Shown here one piece after another: positions 13,659 to 20,136 of a stretch of DNA of 20,136 nucleotides. How positions within the stretch are numbered: position 1 is the stretch's first letter; the number at the start of each line of letters is the position of its first letter. This DNA comes from an uncultured Parabacteroides sp. (lineage in GTDB: Bacteria; Bacteroidota; Bacteroidia; Bacteroidales; Tannerellaceae): assembly GCF_905196875.1 (NCBI RefSeq), contig NZ_CAJJWO010000088.1, positions 1-20,136 on the forward strand, in the 5' to 3' direction. The translations under genes and the position numbers were made by a program. Under the pieces are notes generated by a model, which saw only the letters and a list, made by a program, of their open reading frames with translations, did no database searches and was not told the origin of the DNA.

Positions 13659-15203
13659 TTAAAGTGGTAAATTGGAATGTTTTTTCGGCGGATTGGATTG
13701 CCGTTTGTTGGCCAGCAGTTCGAAACTGCGGATCAGGCGGGCACGGGTGCCGGAAGGTTCGATGATCTCGTCCACATAGCCCAGTTCGGCTGCCCGGTAA
13801 GGATTAGCGAATTTCTCACGGTAATCGTCCTGCAATTCTTTGCGTTTCTTTTCTACATCTTCCGCTTTCTTCAGTTCCTTACGGAAAAGGATATTTACAG
13901 CGCCATCGGGCCCCATCACCGCAATCTCGGCAGTCGGATAAGCAAAATTGATATCGCCGCGGATATGTTTGGAACTCATTACATCATACGCTCCACCGTA
14001 AGCCTTACGGGTAATAACCGTTACCTTCGGAACAGTCGCTTCACAATAAGCATACAGTAATTTCGCGCCATGACGGATAATACCTTCATATTCCTGATTA
14101 ACACCCGGAAGGAATCCCGGAACATCTACCAGCGTAAGCAACGGTATATTGAAAGCGTCGCAGAAGCGGACGAAACGGGCTGCCTTTACAGAAGCATTGA
14201 TATCGAGCGTGCCGGCCAGTGCTGCGGGCTGGTTGGCTACCACTCCGATCGTTTTACCATTCAGACGGATATAACCGATCACGATATTTTTGGCATATTC
14301 TTCCTGTACTTCAAAGAAATTATGATCGTCTGCAACCGATTCGATCAGTTCTTTCATATCATAGGGCTGATTCGGATTGGTCGGAATCAGATTATTCAAC
14401 TGTTCATCGATACGATTGGCACTGTCGGTCGTCGGGATGAACGGAGGTTCCTCCATATTATTACTTGGAAGGAACGACATCAGTTCGCGTATCTTTAGGA
14501 TACAATCCATATCGTTATCGCCCGTGAAATGGGCTACTCCCGAACGGCTGCTATGTACTTCCGATCCACCCAGTTCCTGCATCGTCACTTCCTCCTGTGT
14601 CACACTCTTTACCACTTCCGGCCCCGTAATAAACATATAGCTGGAATCTTTCACCATAAAAATGAAATCGGTTAGAGCCGGAGAATAGACAGCCCCTCCG
14701 GCACACGGCCCCATGATCGCACTGATCTGAGGAATCACTCCCGAGGCCATCGAGTTGCGCAGGAATATCTCCGCATAGCCGGCCAGCGAACGTACACCTT
14801 CCTGGATACGTGCTCCGCCTGAATCGTTCAGACCGATCACAGGTGCACCCAATTGCATCGCCATATCCATGATCTTACAGATCTTCTTTGCATACGTCTC
14901 GGAAAGAGCGCCGCCAAATACCGTAAAATCCTGGGCAAATACAAATACCGTACGTTTACCTATCAAGCCGTAGCCAGTCACTACCCCATCGCCCAACGGA
15001 CGCTGTTTCTCCAGTCCGAACTCTGTACAACGATGAGTTACAAATTTGTCGACTTCAACAAAACTTCCCTTTTCAAGAAGTAATTCGATTCGTTCACGGG
15101 CAGTCAGCTTACCCGCTGCGTGTTGTTTTGTGATACGGTCTTCGCCGCCTCCCAGCTCCGCCTGATGGTTCAGAGCCGCCAATTGATCAATTTTCTCTTT
15201 CAT
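13659..15203 (-). CDS. pccB: Acyl-CoA carboxylase carboxyltransferase (propionyl-CoA type, beta subunit)
   Basis: A 514-residue carboxyltransferase of the PccB/MmdA family, which moves CO2 between carboxybiotin and the acyl-CoA alpha carbon. It has the usual two crotonase-like halves: N-terminal LTARERIELLLEKGSFVEVD, LGDGVVTGYG, DSGGARIQEGVRSLAGYAEIF (127-147) and MGPCAGGAVYSPALTDF (164-180); C-terminal LVDVPGFLPGVNQEYEGIIRHGAKLLYAY, TRKAYGGAYDVMSSKH and YPTAEIAVMGPDGAVNILFRKEL. The same family includes the sodium-pumping methylmalonyl-CoA decarboxylase alpha subunit. The biotin carboxylase in this operon, and the absence of a membrane OadB-type subunit here, favour an ATP-driven propionyl-CoA carboxylase. 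Substrate choice is inferred. First gene of the operon, with a -7 box 61 bases upstream. Confidence 0.9.
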   Translation of the reverse strand: MKEKIDQLAALNHQAELGGGEDRITKQHAAGKLTARERIELLLEKGSFVEVDKFVTHRCTEFGLEKQRPLGDGVVTGYGLIGKRTVFVFAQDFTVFGGALSETYAKKICKIMDMAMQLGAPVIGLNDSGGARIQEGVRSLAGYAEIFLRNSMASGVIPQISAIMGPCAGGAVYSPALTDFIFMVKDSSYMFITGPEVVKSVTQEEVTMQELGGSEVHSSRSGVAHFTGDNDMDCILKIRELMSFLPSNNMEEPPFIPTTDSANRIDEQLNNLIPTNPNQPYDMKELIESVADDHNFFEVQEEYAKNIVIGYIRLNGKTIGVVANQPAALAGTLDINASVKAARFVRFCDAFNIPLLTLVDVPGFLPGVNQEYEGIIRHGAKLLYAYCEATVPKVTVITRKAYGGAYDVMSSKHIRGDINFAYPTAEIAVMGPDGAVNILFRKELKKAEDVEKKRKELQDDYREKFANPYRAAELGYVDEIIEPSGTRARLIRSFELLANKRQSNPPKKHSNLPL

Positions 15204-15502
15204 GGCGATTGTCGGTTTTTATTGATTGATGAACATTAAATTACTTGCTAAATCATGTATCTCGCAAAAATAAAATTAACACATATAATAAACTGTATGA
15301 TAAATTACACAGTAAAGAACACTTCATCTTTTAATGTTCCTACAATATAAACATTCACTGGAACGTAATAGTTATAAAAACCGATTGAATTTATTGATGA
15401 GAAGATTGATAAAATTTATATATAGAAGGAATAAAGGCATTATCTCTAATTGCTGATTTGTGTTTTGCAGGTTAAAATATATAAATTTTTCTCTTTTTAT
15501 TA
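15204..15502. other. AT-rich divergent intergenic region
   Basis: About 300 bp between the divergent carboxylase operon and the nan locus. No open frame of coding character and no RNA gene was recognised. It holds the carboxylase -7 box (15265-15272) near its left end, while the nan promoter and operator lie just beyond its right end. The rest is A/T-rich without a strong inverted repeat. Confidence 0.6.
15265..15272 (-). promoter_or_regulatory. -7 promoter box for the carboxylase operon
   Basis: The minus strand reads TATTTTTG, a full TAnnTTTG match 61 bases upstream of the ATG at 15203. A matching -33 TTG is not evident. Confidence 0.45.
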
Positions 15503-15532
15503 TTGTGATATAAAATCTTTTCCTTTTATTTG
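15503..15532 (+). promoter_or_regulatory. Promoter of the nan (sialic acid) locus
   Basis: A -33 TTG (15503-15505) is followed after exactly 19 bases by TTTATTTG (15525-15532), one mismatch from TAnnTTTG. The -7 box overlaps the left arm of a palindromic operator, so a bound repressor would block RNA polymerase. The predicted transcript starts around 15540, with a leader of about 40 nt before the GntR ATG. Confidence 0.55.
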
Positions 15533-15544
15533 TCAGACAAATAA
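15526..15544. promoter_or_regulatory. FadR/GntR-type operator palindrome
   Basis: A perfect 19-bp palindrome with 9-bp arms and a central A: TTATTTGTC A GACAAATAA. The core TTGTC-n-GACAA is of the kind bound by FCD-subfamily GntR regulators (compare the TTGGTCAGACCAA-like sites of LldR/PdhR). It lies 33 bp before the GntR start and covers the -7 box, so self-repression of the locus, relieved by a sialic-acid catabolite, is the natural reading. No second copy was found in the window. Confidence 0.7.
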
Positions 15545-15577
15545 GATTAATAAGAATTATAAATCTAATATATACTT

Positions 15578-16291
15578 ATGGATTCACTGAAATTACATAG
15601 TCACACCTTCACTTTAGTAGACCAGGTCGAAGATAAACTTCTCAACTATCTCAAGGAAAAAGATTTGCGCACAGGCGATCCGATTCCCAATGAACTGGAA
15701 CTGGCAGCCGCCCTTGGTGTTGCCCGCAGTGTTTTACGGGAAGCATTAAGCCGTCTGAAAATGATGGGCATGATAGAAAGTCGCACCCGCAGAGGGATGG
15801 TTTTGCGGAAACCTTCCATTTTAGGTGGTATGAAACGGGTAGTCGACCCACGTATATTAAGTGAAGAAGCACTGTTCGATATTCTGGGTTTTAGAATCGC
15901 TCTTGAAATCGGGATGTGTAGCGACCTGTTTCGAAATATTACACCTGAAGATATTGCTGAATTAGAGGAGATAGTAAAAATGGGAATCGTTTTTGAGAAT
16001 AACGAATATGCTCCGGTAAGTGAATTCAGGTTTCATGCGAAATTGTATGAGATAACCGGAAATAAAACAATTTCCGAATTTCAGGAAATCATTCATCCTG
16101 TCATGGTCTTTGTCAAAAATAAGTTCAAGGATTTACTAGAACCCATCAATATCGAGATGAAAGAAAAAGGACAGATAGTTACCCATGCAGACCTGCTTGA
16201 ATATCTGAAGAAAAAAGATGAATCCGGCTACCGCAAGGCTATCGAACTGCATTTTGAAGTTTACAAGAGATTTATGAATAGCAAAACATAA
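15578..16291 (+). CDS. GntR-family (FadR/FCD subfamily) regulator of sialic acid genes
   Basis: A 237-residue DNA-binding repressor or activator. Residues about 13-78 form the winged helix-turn-helix, with IPNELELAAALGVARSVLREAL as helix-turn-helix and MIESRTRRGMVL as the wing. The rest is an all-helical FCD ligand-binding domain. Its likely metal/ligand residues are Glu149 (in EFRFH, where Asp is usual), His153, His203 and His225. The gene leads the nan cluster and has a palindromic operator over its promoter, so autoregulation is likely. The ligand is probably sialic acid or a product such as N-acetylmannosamine or its phosphate, judged only from the neighbours. It is functionally comparable to NanR, but orthology is not shown, so no symbol is given. 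Confidence 0.88.
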   Translation: MDSLKLHSHTFTLVDQVEDKLLNYLKEKDLRTGDPIPNELELAAALGVARSVLREALSRLKMMGMIESRTRRGMVLRKPSILGGMKRVVDPRILSEEALFDILGFRIALEIGMCSDLFRNITPEDIAELEEIVKMGIVFENNEYAPVSEFRFHAKLYEITGNKTISEFQEIIHPVMVFVKNKFKDLLEPINIEMKEKGQIVTHADLLEYLKKKDESGYRKAIELHFEVYKRFMNSKT

Positions 16292-16316
16292 AAGCCGATC
16301 AACTAATTATCCAACC

Positions 16317-18371
16317 ATGTCTAATACATTTAAAACAAAAATATTTTTCTGGATTTGTCTTTTTACTGTTTTCCAGGCAAAAGCAAACACCGATAGCGCT
16401 TTATCCGAATATCCGGATATGGAAAAAATTGAATGGAGCAACACACTGACTTTACCAGGAATTAACGGAAAGGCAAACATCGGTATTGCCGGAGCATTCT
16501 CCGGATTTATCGGCAACAACCTTTTTGTGGGCGGTGGCGCTAATTTTCCGGATGCTGCTCCCTGGGACGGTGGTCATAAAACCTGGTGGAATACATTATA
16601 TTATATTAATGTACAGGATCCGGACGCAAAATGGAACATTATAAAGAAAGGTTTACCTAAAGTATTAGCATATGGGAACTCCATAGAATTACCTTCCGGC
16701 ATTTTATGTATCGGAGGATGCGATTCCACACAATGTTACAGCGATGTTTTCTTACTTCAATTAAAAGATGGAGAAATAAAAATAGATACGGACTGGCCTT
16801 CTTTACCTGTTCCACTGGCAAACTCAACCGGTGCTCTGTTGGATAACAAAATATACATCGCCGGTGGCCAGCAAAGAATGGATGTGCAGGAAGCAACCGG
16901 ACATTTTTTTATGCTTGACCTGACAAACAGTAAAAAAGGATGGAAAACACTTCCTTCCTGGCCGGGAGCACCCCGCGGATATGCCGTTAGTGCAGCTCAA
17001 AGCGATGGATTCGATAAATGCTTCTATCTTTTTAGCGGACGTAACTTTAAAGCCGATGGATCAGTTGAAGTGTTAACAGATGGATTTGCTTATAACCCAC
17101 GATTAAATACCTGGAAAAAATTAGATCAGCAATTTCCGGTAATGGCCGGAACGGCGTTAGCTACAGGAGCTAATCACATTCTTTTCTTAGGTGGTGTTCC
17201 ACAATTAATACCCGCTTCCGATATGCATCCCGGATTTGATAACACCGTCCGTCTATACCATACTATTACGAATACGTTGATTGAAAAAGAGACGGTGCCC
17301 TACTCTATTCCCGTTACGACAAACATTGCACGCAAAGACAATTCGTTTTATCTCACCAGTGGAGAGATAAAGCCGGGTATTCGCACCCCTCAAATACTAC
17401 AAGGAGAAATTATACCCTTTGAAAAAGGATTGGGAGTTGTGAATACTATCGTCATTATTCTATACTTTGTATCATTGGCCTGGATAGGTTACTATTTCTC
17501 GAAAAAACAAAAGAACACAGACGATTATTTCAAAGGCGGCGGCCGTTTACCTTGGTGGGCTGTAGGATTAAGTATTTTCGGCACAAGCCTTAGTGCGATC
17601 ACTTTTATGTCTATTCCGGCAAAGTCCTACTCGTCTGATTGGAGCTATATGTTAGTTAATGCAGGTATATTGATGGTTGTTCCTATTATCCTGTATTTAT
17701 TCATTCCATTTTATCGGAAACTGAATGTAACAACAGCTTACGAATATCTTGAACAACGATTTAATCCGTTGATCCGCGTCATTTGCAGTCTGGCTTTTAT
17801 TTTGTTCCAAATTGGAAGAATGGGGATTGTTTTATTCTTACCGGCAATTGCATTGAACGTCGTAACTGGTTTCGATATATTCCTTTGTATTGGTTTGATG
17901 GGAGCATTAAGCCTGATATATACGATGATGGGAGGCATTGAAGCAGTAGTATGGACAGATGCTTTACAAGTTGTCGTTTTACTGGGAGGTGCTATTTTGG
18001 TTGTTTTAATTGCAGTAGCTAATATCCCTGACGGCTTTTCCGGCGTTATCCAGGAAGCTGTTTCCGATAATAAATTTGATCTGGGTAGTTTAAATTTCGA
18101 CTTAAAACAATCTACATTATGGACTGTACTGATCGCCACCTTCTTTACCAATCTAACGACTTACGGAACTGATCAGACTATGGTACAACGATATATGACA
18201 ACTGAAACAGAAAAGCAAGCCCAAAAAAGTGTTATGACAAATGCACTTCTGACTATTCCTGCAACCTTGCTGTTTTTCATCGTCGGAACAGTTCTTTACG
18301 TTTATTATAAGCATAGCCCGGCAGAGTTGAGTCTGACTATTACAGATGGTGATGCCATCTTACCCTGGTAA
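16317..18371 (+). CDS. Kelch sialate mutarotase fused to sodium:solute symporter, cut by an in-frame stop
   Basis: A fusion of two sialic-acid functions. Residues 1-24 are a signal peptide (ends QAKA). About 38-368 form a kelch beta-propeller (VGGGANFPD, CIGGCDS, IYIAGGQQ, YLFSGRNF, LFLGGVPQ) like cyclically permuted NanM, which interconverts the alpha and beta anomers of N-acetylneuraminate in the periplasm. From about 372 it is a sodium:solute symporter: a TM near 374-393, then KNTDDYFKGGGRLPWWAVGLSIFGTSLSAITF and VTTAYEYLEQRF (471-482), both standard for the family. The frame stops at TAA 18369-18371 (codon 685) after DGDAILPW, where homologs continue into a conserved TM helix. The missing part is intact downstream in the same frame, so the propeller may still be made and anchored but transport is probably lost. 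It starts 25 bp after the GntR gene and lies upstream of the lyase gene. Confidence 0.85.
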   Translation: MSNTFKTKIFFWICLFTVFQAKANTDSALSEYPDMEKIEWSNTLTLPGINGKANIGIAGAFSGFIGNNLFVGGGANFPDAAPWDGGHKTWWNTLYYINVQDPDAKWNIIKKGLPKVLAYGNSIELPSGILCIGGCDSTQCYSDVFLLQLKDGEIKIDTDWPSLPVPLANSTGALLDNKIYIAGGQQRMDVQEATGHFFMLDLTNSKKGWKTLPSWPGAPRGYAVSAAQSDGFDKCFYLFSGRNFKADGSVEVLTDGFAYNPRLNTWKKLDQQFPVMAGTALATGANHILFLGGVPQLIPASDMHPGFDNTVRLYHTITNTLIEKETVPYSIPVTTNIARKDNSFYLTSGEIKPGIRTPQILQGEIIPFEKGLGVVNTIVIILYFVSLAWIGYYFSKKQKNTDDYFKGGGRLPWWAVGLSIFGTSLSAITFMSIPAKSYSSDWSYMLVNAGILMVVPIILYLFIPFYRKLNVTTAYEYLEQRFNPLIRVICSLAFILFQIGRMGIVLFLPAIALNVVTGFDIFLCIGLMGALSLIYTMMGGIEAVVWTDALQVVVLLGGAILVVLIAVANIPDGFSGVIQEAVSDNKFDLGSLNFDLKQSTLWTVLIATFFTNLTTYGTDQTMVQRYMTTETEKQAQKSVMTNALLTIPATLLFFIVGTVLYVYYKHSPAELSLTITDGDAILPW

Positions 18372-18908
18372 ATTTATTCTGAATTGCCACAAGGAGTAAC
18401 AGGCTTGCTCATTTCCGGTATTTTCGCTGCTGCCATGTCGACACTCAGTAGTAGCATGAATTCAGCCGCCACAGCTTATATTGTCGATATCCATAGTAAA
18501 ATAGTTACTGAAGATCCAAAAAACAGTCTGCATGCAGCTAAAATTTCCACATTATTGTTAGGTATTGCCGGTATTGCTTTCGCTTATACAATGGCTACCT
18601 GGGAAATAAAATCATTATGGGATGAGTTCAATAAAATATTAGGAATAATCCTGGGAAGCTTGGGGGGACTTTTCTTACTGGGAATGATAACCAGAAGAGC
18701 TAATGCAATAGGAGCTTTATGCGGAATAATCGGTAGCATATTTGTTCAACTCATTATGATTCATTTTCAATACGTTCATCTACTCTTATATACAACAACA
18801 GGATTTATCTCTTGTTTCGTTATCGGATATCTTGCAAGCCTAGTTATGCCGGGGCACAAAAAGAATATCGATCATCTGACTATTTACAAAATGTTTTCTA
18901 AAAAATAA
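18372..18908 (+). pseudogene. Severed C-terminal part of the sodium:solute symporter
   Basis: Directly after the TAA at 18369-18371 and in the same frame, 178 codons read IYSELPQGVTGLLISGIF, then AAAMSTLSSSMNSAATAYIVD, the strongly conserved late symporter segment (usually LPpGlsGLiiAgifAAAMSSLSSslNS). More TM helices and a charged C-terminus ending at TAA 18906-18908 follow. There is no separate ATG near its beginning; the first usable start would be a TTG at 18384 with no ribosome-binding site. I read it as the tail of the preceding gene cut off by one base change (probably a Tyr or Phe-like codon to TAA), not as an independent gene. The good codon structure and lack of further stops suggest the change is recent, or a sequencing error. 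Confidence 0.8.
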
Positions 18909-18912
18909 TGAC

Positions 18913-19824
18913 ATGAAAAATTATCAACGTCTGAAAGGATTGATTGCAGCATCCTTTACTCCTATGGATGCTCATGGAAAAGTAAACCTTTCCGCAATCG
19001 GCAAGTATGCCGACCTGATGGCTGATTCAGGTATGACAGGAGTATTTGTATGCGGAACGACAGGAGAATCCCTGTCACTTACAACAGAAGAACGCAAGAA
19101 TATTCTCGAACAGTGGATCAAATCAGCCAACAACCGTTTTAAAGTAATCGCCCATGTGGGAAACAACTCGCAGGTTGAAGCCATGGAACTGGCCCGCCAT
19201 GCAGCTCAAACTGGCGCAGATGCTATCGCATCGATGGCTCCGTGCTTCTTTAAACCGGAGACTGTAAAAGATCTGATCGCATTTTTTGCTCCGATAGCAG
19301 AGTCCGCGAAAGAATTACCTTTCTATTATTACAACATGCCGTCTATGACCGGGGTGTCTCTATCTGTGGCTACATTTCTGGAAGAAGGTAAAAAGGTAAT
19401 ACCCAATCTTGCCGGAACAAAATTCACCCATAATAATTTAATGGAAATGGGAGAATGCCTGGCACTAAATAACGGTGAGTTTGAAGTGCTTCACGGATAC
19501 GACGAAATTTTGATATCCGGACTTGCATTTGGTGCAGTGGCAGGTGTTGGCAGCACTTATAATTATCTTCCCGAGGTGTATCACAGCATCCTGAAAGCAA
19601 TGGAAGAAGGTGACATGCAAAAGGCCAGGGAACTTCAGATGAAATCAATTGAAATTGTAAAAATAATCATTAAATACGGAGGAGGTGTAAGAGGAGGAAA
19701 AGCAATTATGAATCTGATCGGAATAGAATGCGGACAATGCAGATTACCCATTTCGCCTGTAAGCGATGAAGAATACGAAATGTTGAAAAACGATTTATAT
19801 AAAATCGGCTTTTTACCAAAATAA
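18913..19824 (+). CDS. nanA: N-acetylneuraminate lyase
   Basis: A class I aldolase of the NanA/DapA family that splits N-acetylneuraminate into N-acetylmannosamine and pyruvate in the cytoplasm. The 303-residue TIM barrel shows GTTGE (48-52) for the pyruvate carboxylate, YYYNMPSMTG with the catalytic Tyr (about 140), and the Schiff-base lysine in AGTKFTH (Lys170). GYDEILISGLAFGAVAGVGSTYNYLP then resembles the late barrel region of sialate lyases more than of dihydrodipicolinate synthase, and the nan neighbourhood supports lyase over DapA. It starts 4 bp after the end of the fused symporter frame, so it is in the same operon and probably coupled to it. The premature stop in the upstream gene could lower its translation by polarity. 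Confidence 0.9.
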   Translation: MKNYQRLKGLIAASFTPMDAHGKVNLSAIGKYADLMADSGMTGVFVCGTTGESLSLTTEERKNILEQWIKSANNRFKVIAHVGNNSQVEAMELARHAAQTGADAIASMAPCFFKPETVKDLIAFFAPIAESAKELPFYYYNMPSMTGVSLSVATFLEEGKKVIPNLAGTKFTHNNLMEMGECLALNNGEFEVLHGYDEILISGLAFGAVAGVGSTYNYLPEVYHSILKAMEEGDMQKARELQMKSIEIVKIIIKYGGGVRGGKAIMNLIGIECGQCRLPISPVSDEEYEMLKNDLYKIGFLPK

Positions 19825-19828
19825 AAAA

Positions 19829-19874
19829 GACACGGGGAATAAAAACTTTGGTCGGTTGCCTATTCCCCGATGTC
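19829..19874. other. Hairpin between nanA and the SusC-like gene
   Basis: CGGGGAATA (19833-19841) pairs with TATTCCCCG (19861-19869), and GACA/TGTC extends the stem past a bulged A (19829-19832 with 19871-19874), giving about 13 bp with a 19-nt loop. No clear U-run follows on the plus strand. It may be a partial terminator, an mRNA processing or stabilising element, or a regulatory site that gives the SusC-like gene a different expression level. Confidence 0.55.
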
Positions 19875-19911
19875 GATCTTAAAATAACACTATTTTAAAA
19901 CCAGTACAAAG

Positions 19912-20136
19912 ATGAATAAAATTAATTATTTATGTCTACTATTGATCCTTTTATTATTCCCTTTTGCCTCAGTTTCGGCTCAGGAAGTGAATATTTCAGG
20001 TGTTGTAATAGATAATGAAGGACTAACTATGCCCGGCGTTTCCGTGGCTGTTAAGGGTGCGACATCCGGTACGATCACTGATCTGGATGGTAAATTCAAT
20101 ATCAGTGTACCTAAAGGGACTACACTTATTTTCTCT
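19912..20136 (+). CDS. SusC/RagA-type TonB-dependent outer membrane protein, N-terminal fragment
   Basis: An open frame of 75 codons runs off the right edge. It starts MNKINYLCLLLILLLFPFAS with a signal peptide cleaved near SVSA-QE (residue 23-24). The carboxypeptidase-regulatory-like domain that opens SusC proteins follows: VNISGVVIDNEGLTMPGVSV, then KGATSGTITDLDGKFNISVP and TTLIFS. Full proteins are about 1000 residues and carry a plug and a 22-strand barrel, pairing with a SusD lipoprotein for TonB-driven uptake. Placement right after nanA suggests a sialic-acid or sialoglycan transporter comparable to NanO, with a NanU-like SusD gene expected just beyond the window. That substrate is inferred from the neighbours only. 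Confidence 0.88.
   Translation, partial: MNKINYLCLLLILLLFPFASVSAQEVNISGVVIDNEGLTMPGVSVAVKGATSGTITDLDGKFNISVPKGTTLIFS

Noticed and set aside
18384..18908. Symporter tail as an independent small gene starting at TTG
   Set aside because: It is in frame with the preceding fusion, begins inside a conserved symporter segment and has no ribosome-binding site or promoter.
18913..19824. Dihydrodipicolinate synthase (DapA) for the aldolase gene
   Set aside because: The same fold family, but the YYYNMPSMTG motif, the late barrel region and the adjacent mutarotase-symporter favour N-acetylneuraminate lyase.

Overview
The window looks like a chromosomal segment of a Bacteroidales bacterium (phylum Bacteroidota), possibly Parabacteroides or a close relative; the genus is a guess. 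The evidence is: several Bacteroidota-type -7 boxes (TAnnTTTG) with weak or no Shine-Dalgarno sequences, lipoproteins with an acidic Cys-Ser-Asp-Asp-Asp start, a SusC-type porin beginning at the right edge, a DUF3737 protein, and a sialic-acid locus of Bacteroidota type. No tRNA, rRNA, CRISPR array, phage or insertion-sequence gene was seen.

Layout, left to right. Positions 1-146 hold the 3' end of a class A beta-lactamase. It converges, with a 4-bp overlap, on a two-gene minus-strand operon of a DUF3737 protein and a MalY/PatB-type C-S lyase (143-2163). The gap behind that operon holds a plus-strand remnant resembling the C-terminus of a hexapeptide sugar O-acetyltransferase (about 2258-2353). 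A minus-strand protein, perhaps DUF2971-like (2389-3186), is divergent from a plus-strand pair (3284-5833): a Tat-exported DUF362 protein and a membrane polyferredoxin with a second Tat-like motif inside it. Queuosine tgt and an LptF/LptG permease follow (5870-8118), ending at a bidirectional terminator.

Positions 8202-11504 are minus-strand: a PCMD-domain lipoprotein, a DUF4925-like lipoprotein and a 61-residue CDGSH iron-sulfur protein. The two lipoprotein genes share a similar promoter, an identical leader 14-mer and similar signal peptides. Next is a three-gene minus-strand acyl-CoA carboxylase operon (11594-15203: carboxyltransferase, biotin carboxylase, biotin carrier). It is probably a propionyl-CoA carboxylase working around methylmalonyl-CoA and propionate.

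The right end (15503-20136), visibly more AT-rich, is a sialic-acid (Nan) locus. A FadR-type GntR regulator leads it, with a perfect 19-bp palindromic operator overlapping its promoter. Then come a fused kelch mutarotase and sodium:solute symporter, an N-acetylneuraminate lyase, and the start of a SusC/RagA outer-membrane protein. Together these would bring sialic acid across the outer membrane, anomerise it, import it with sodium and cleave it to N-acetylmannosamine and pyruvate. The striking point is a single in-frame TAA at codon 685 of the fusion, which cuts off the last part of the symporter although the coding sequence downstream is intact in the same frame.
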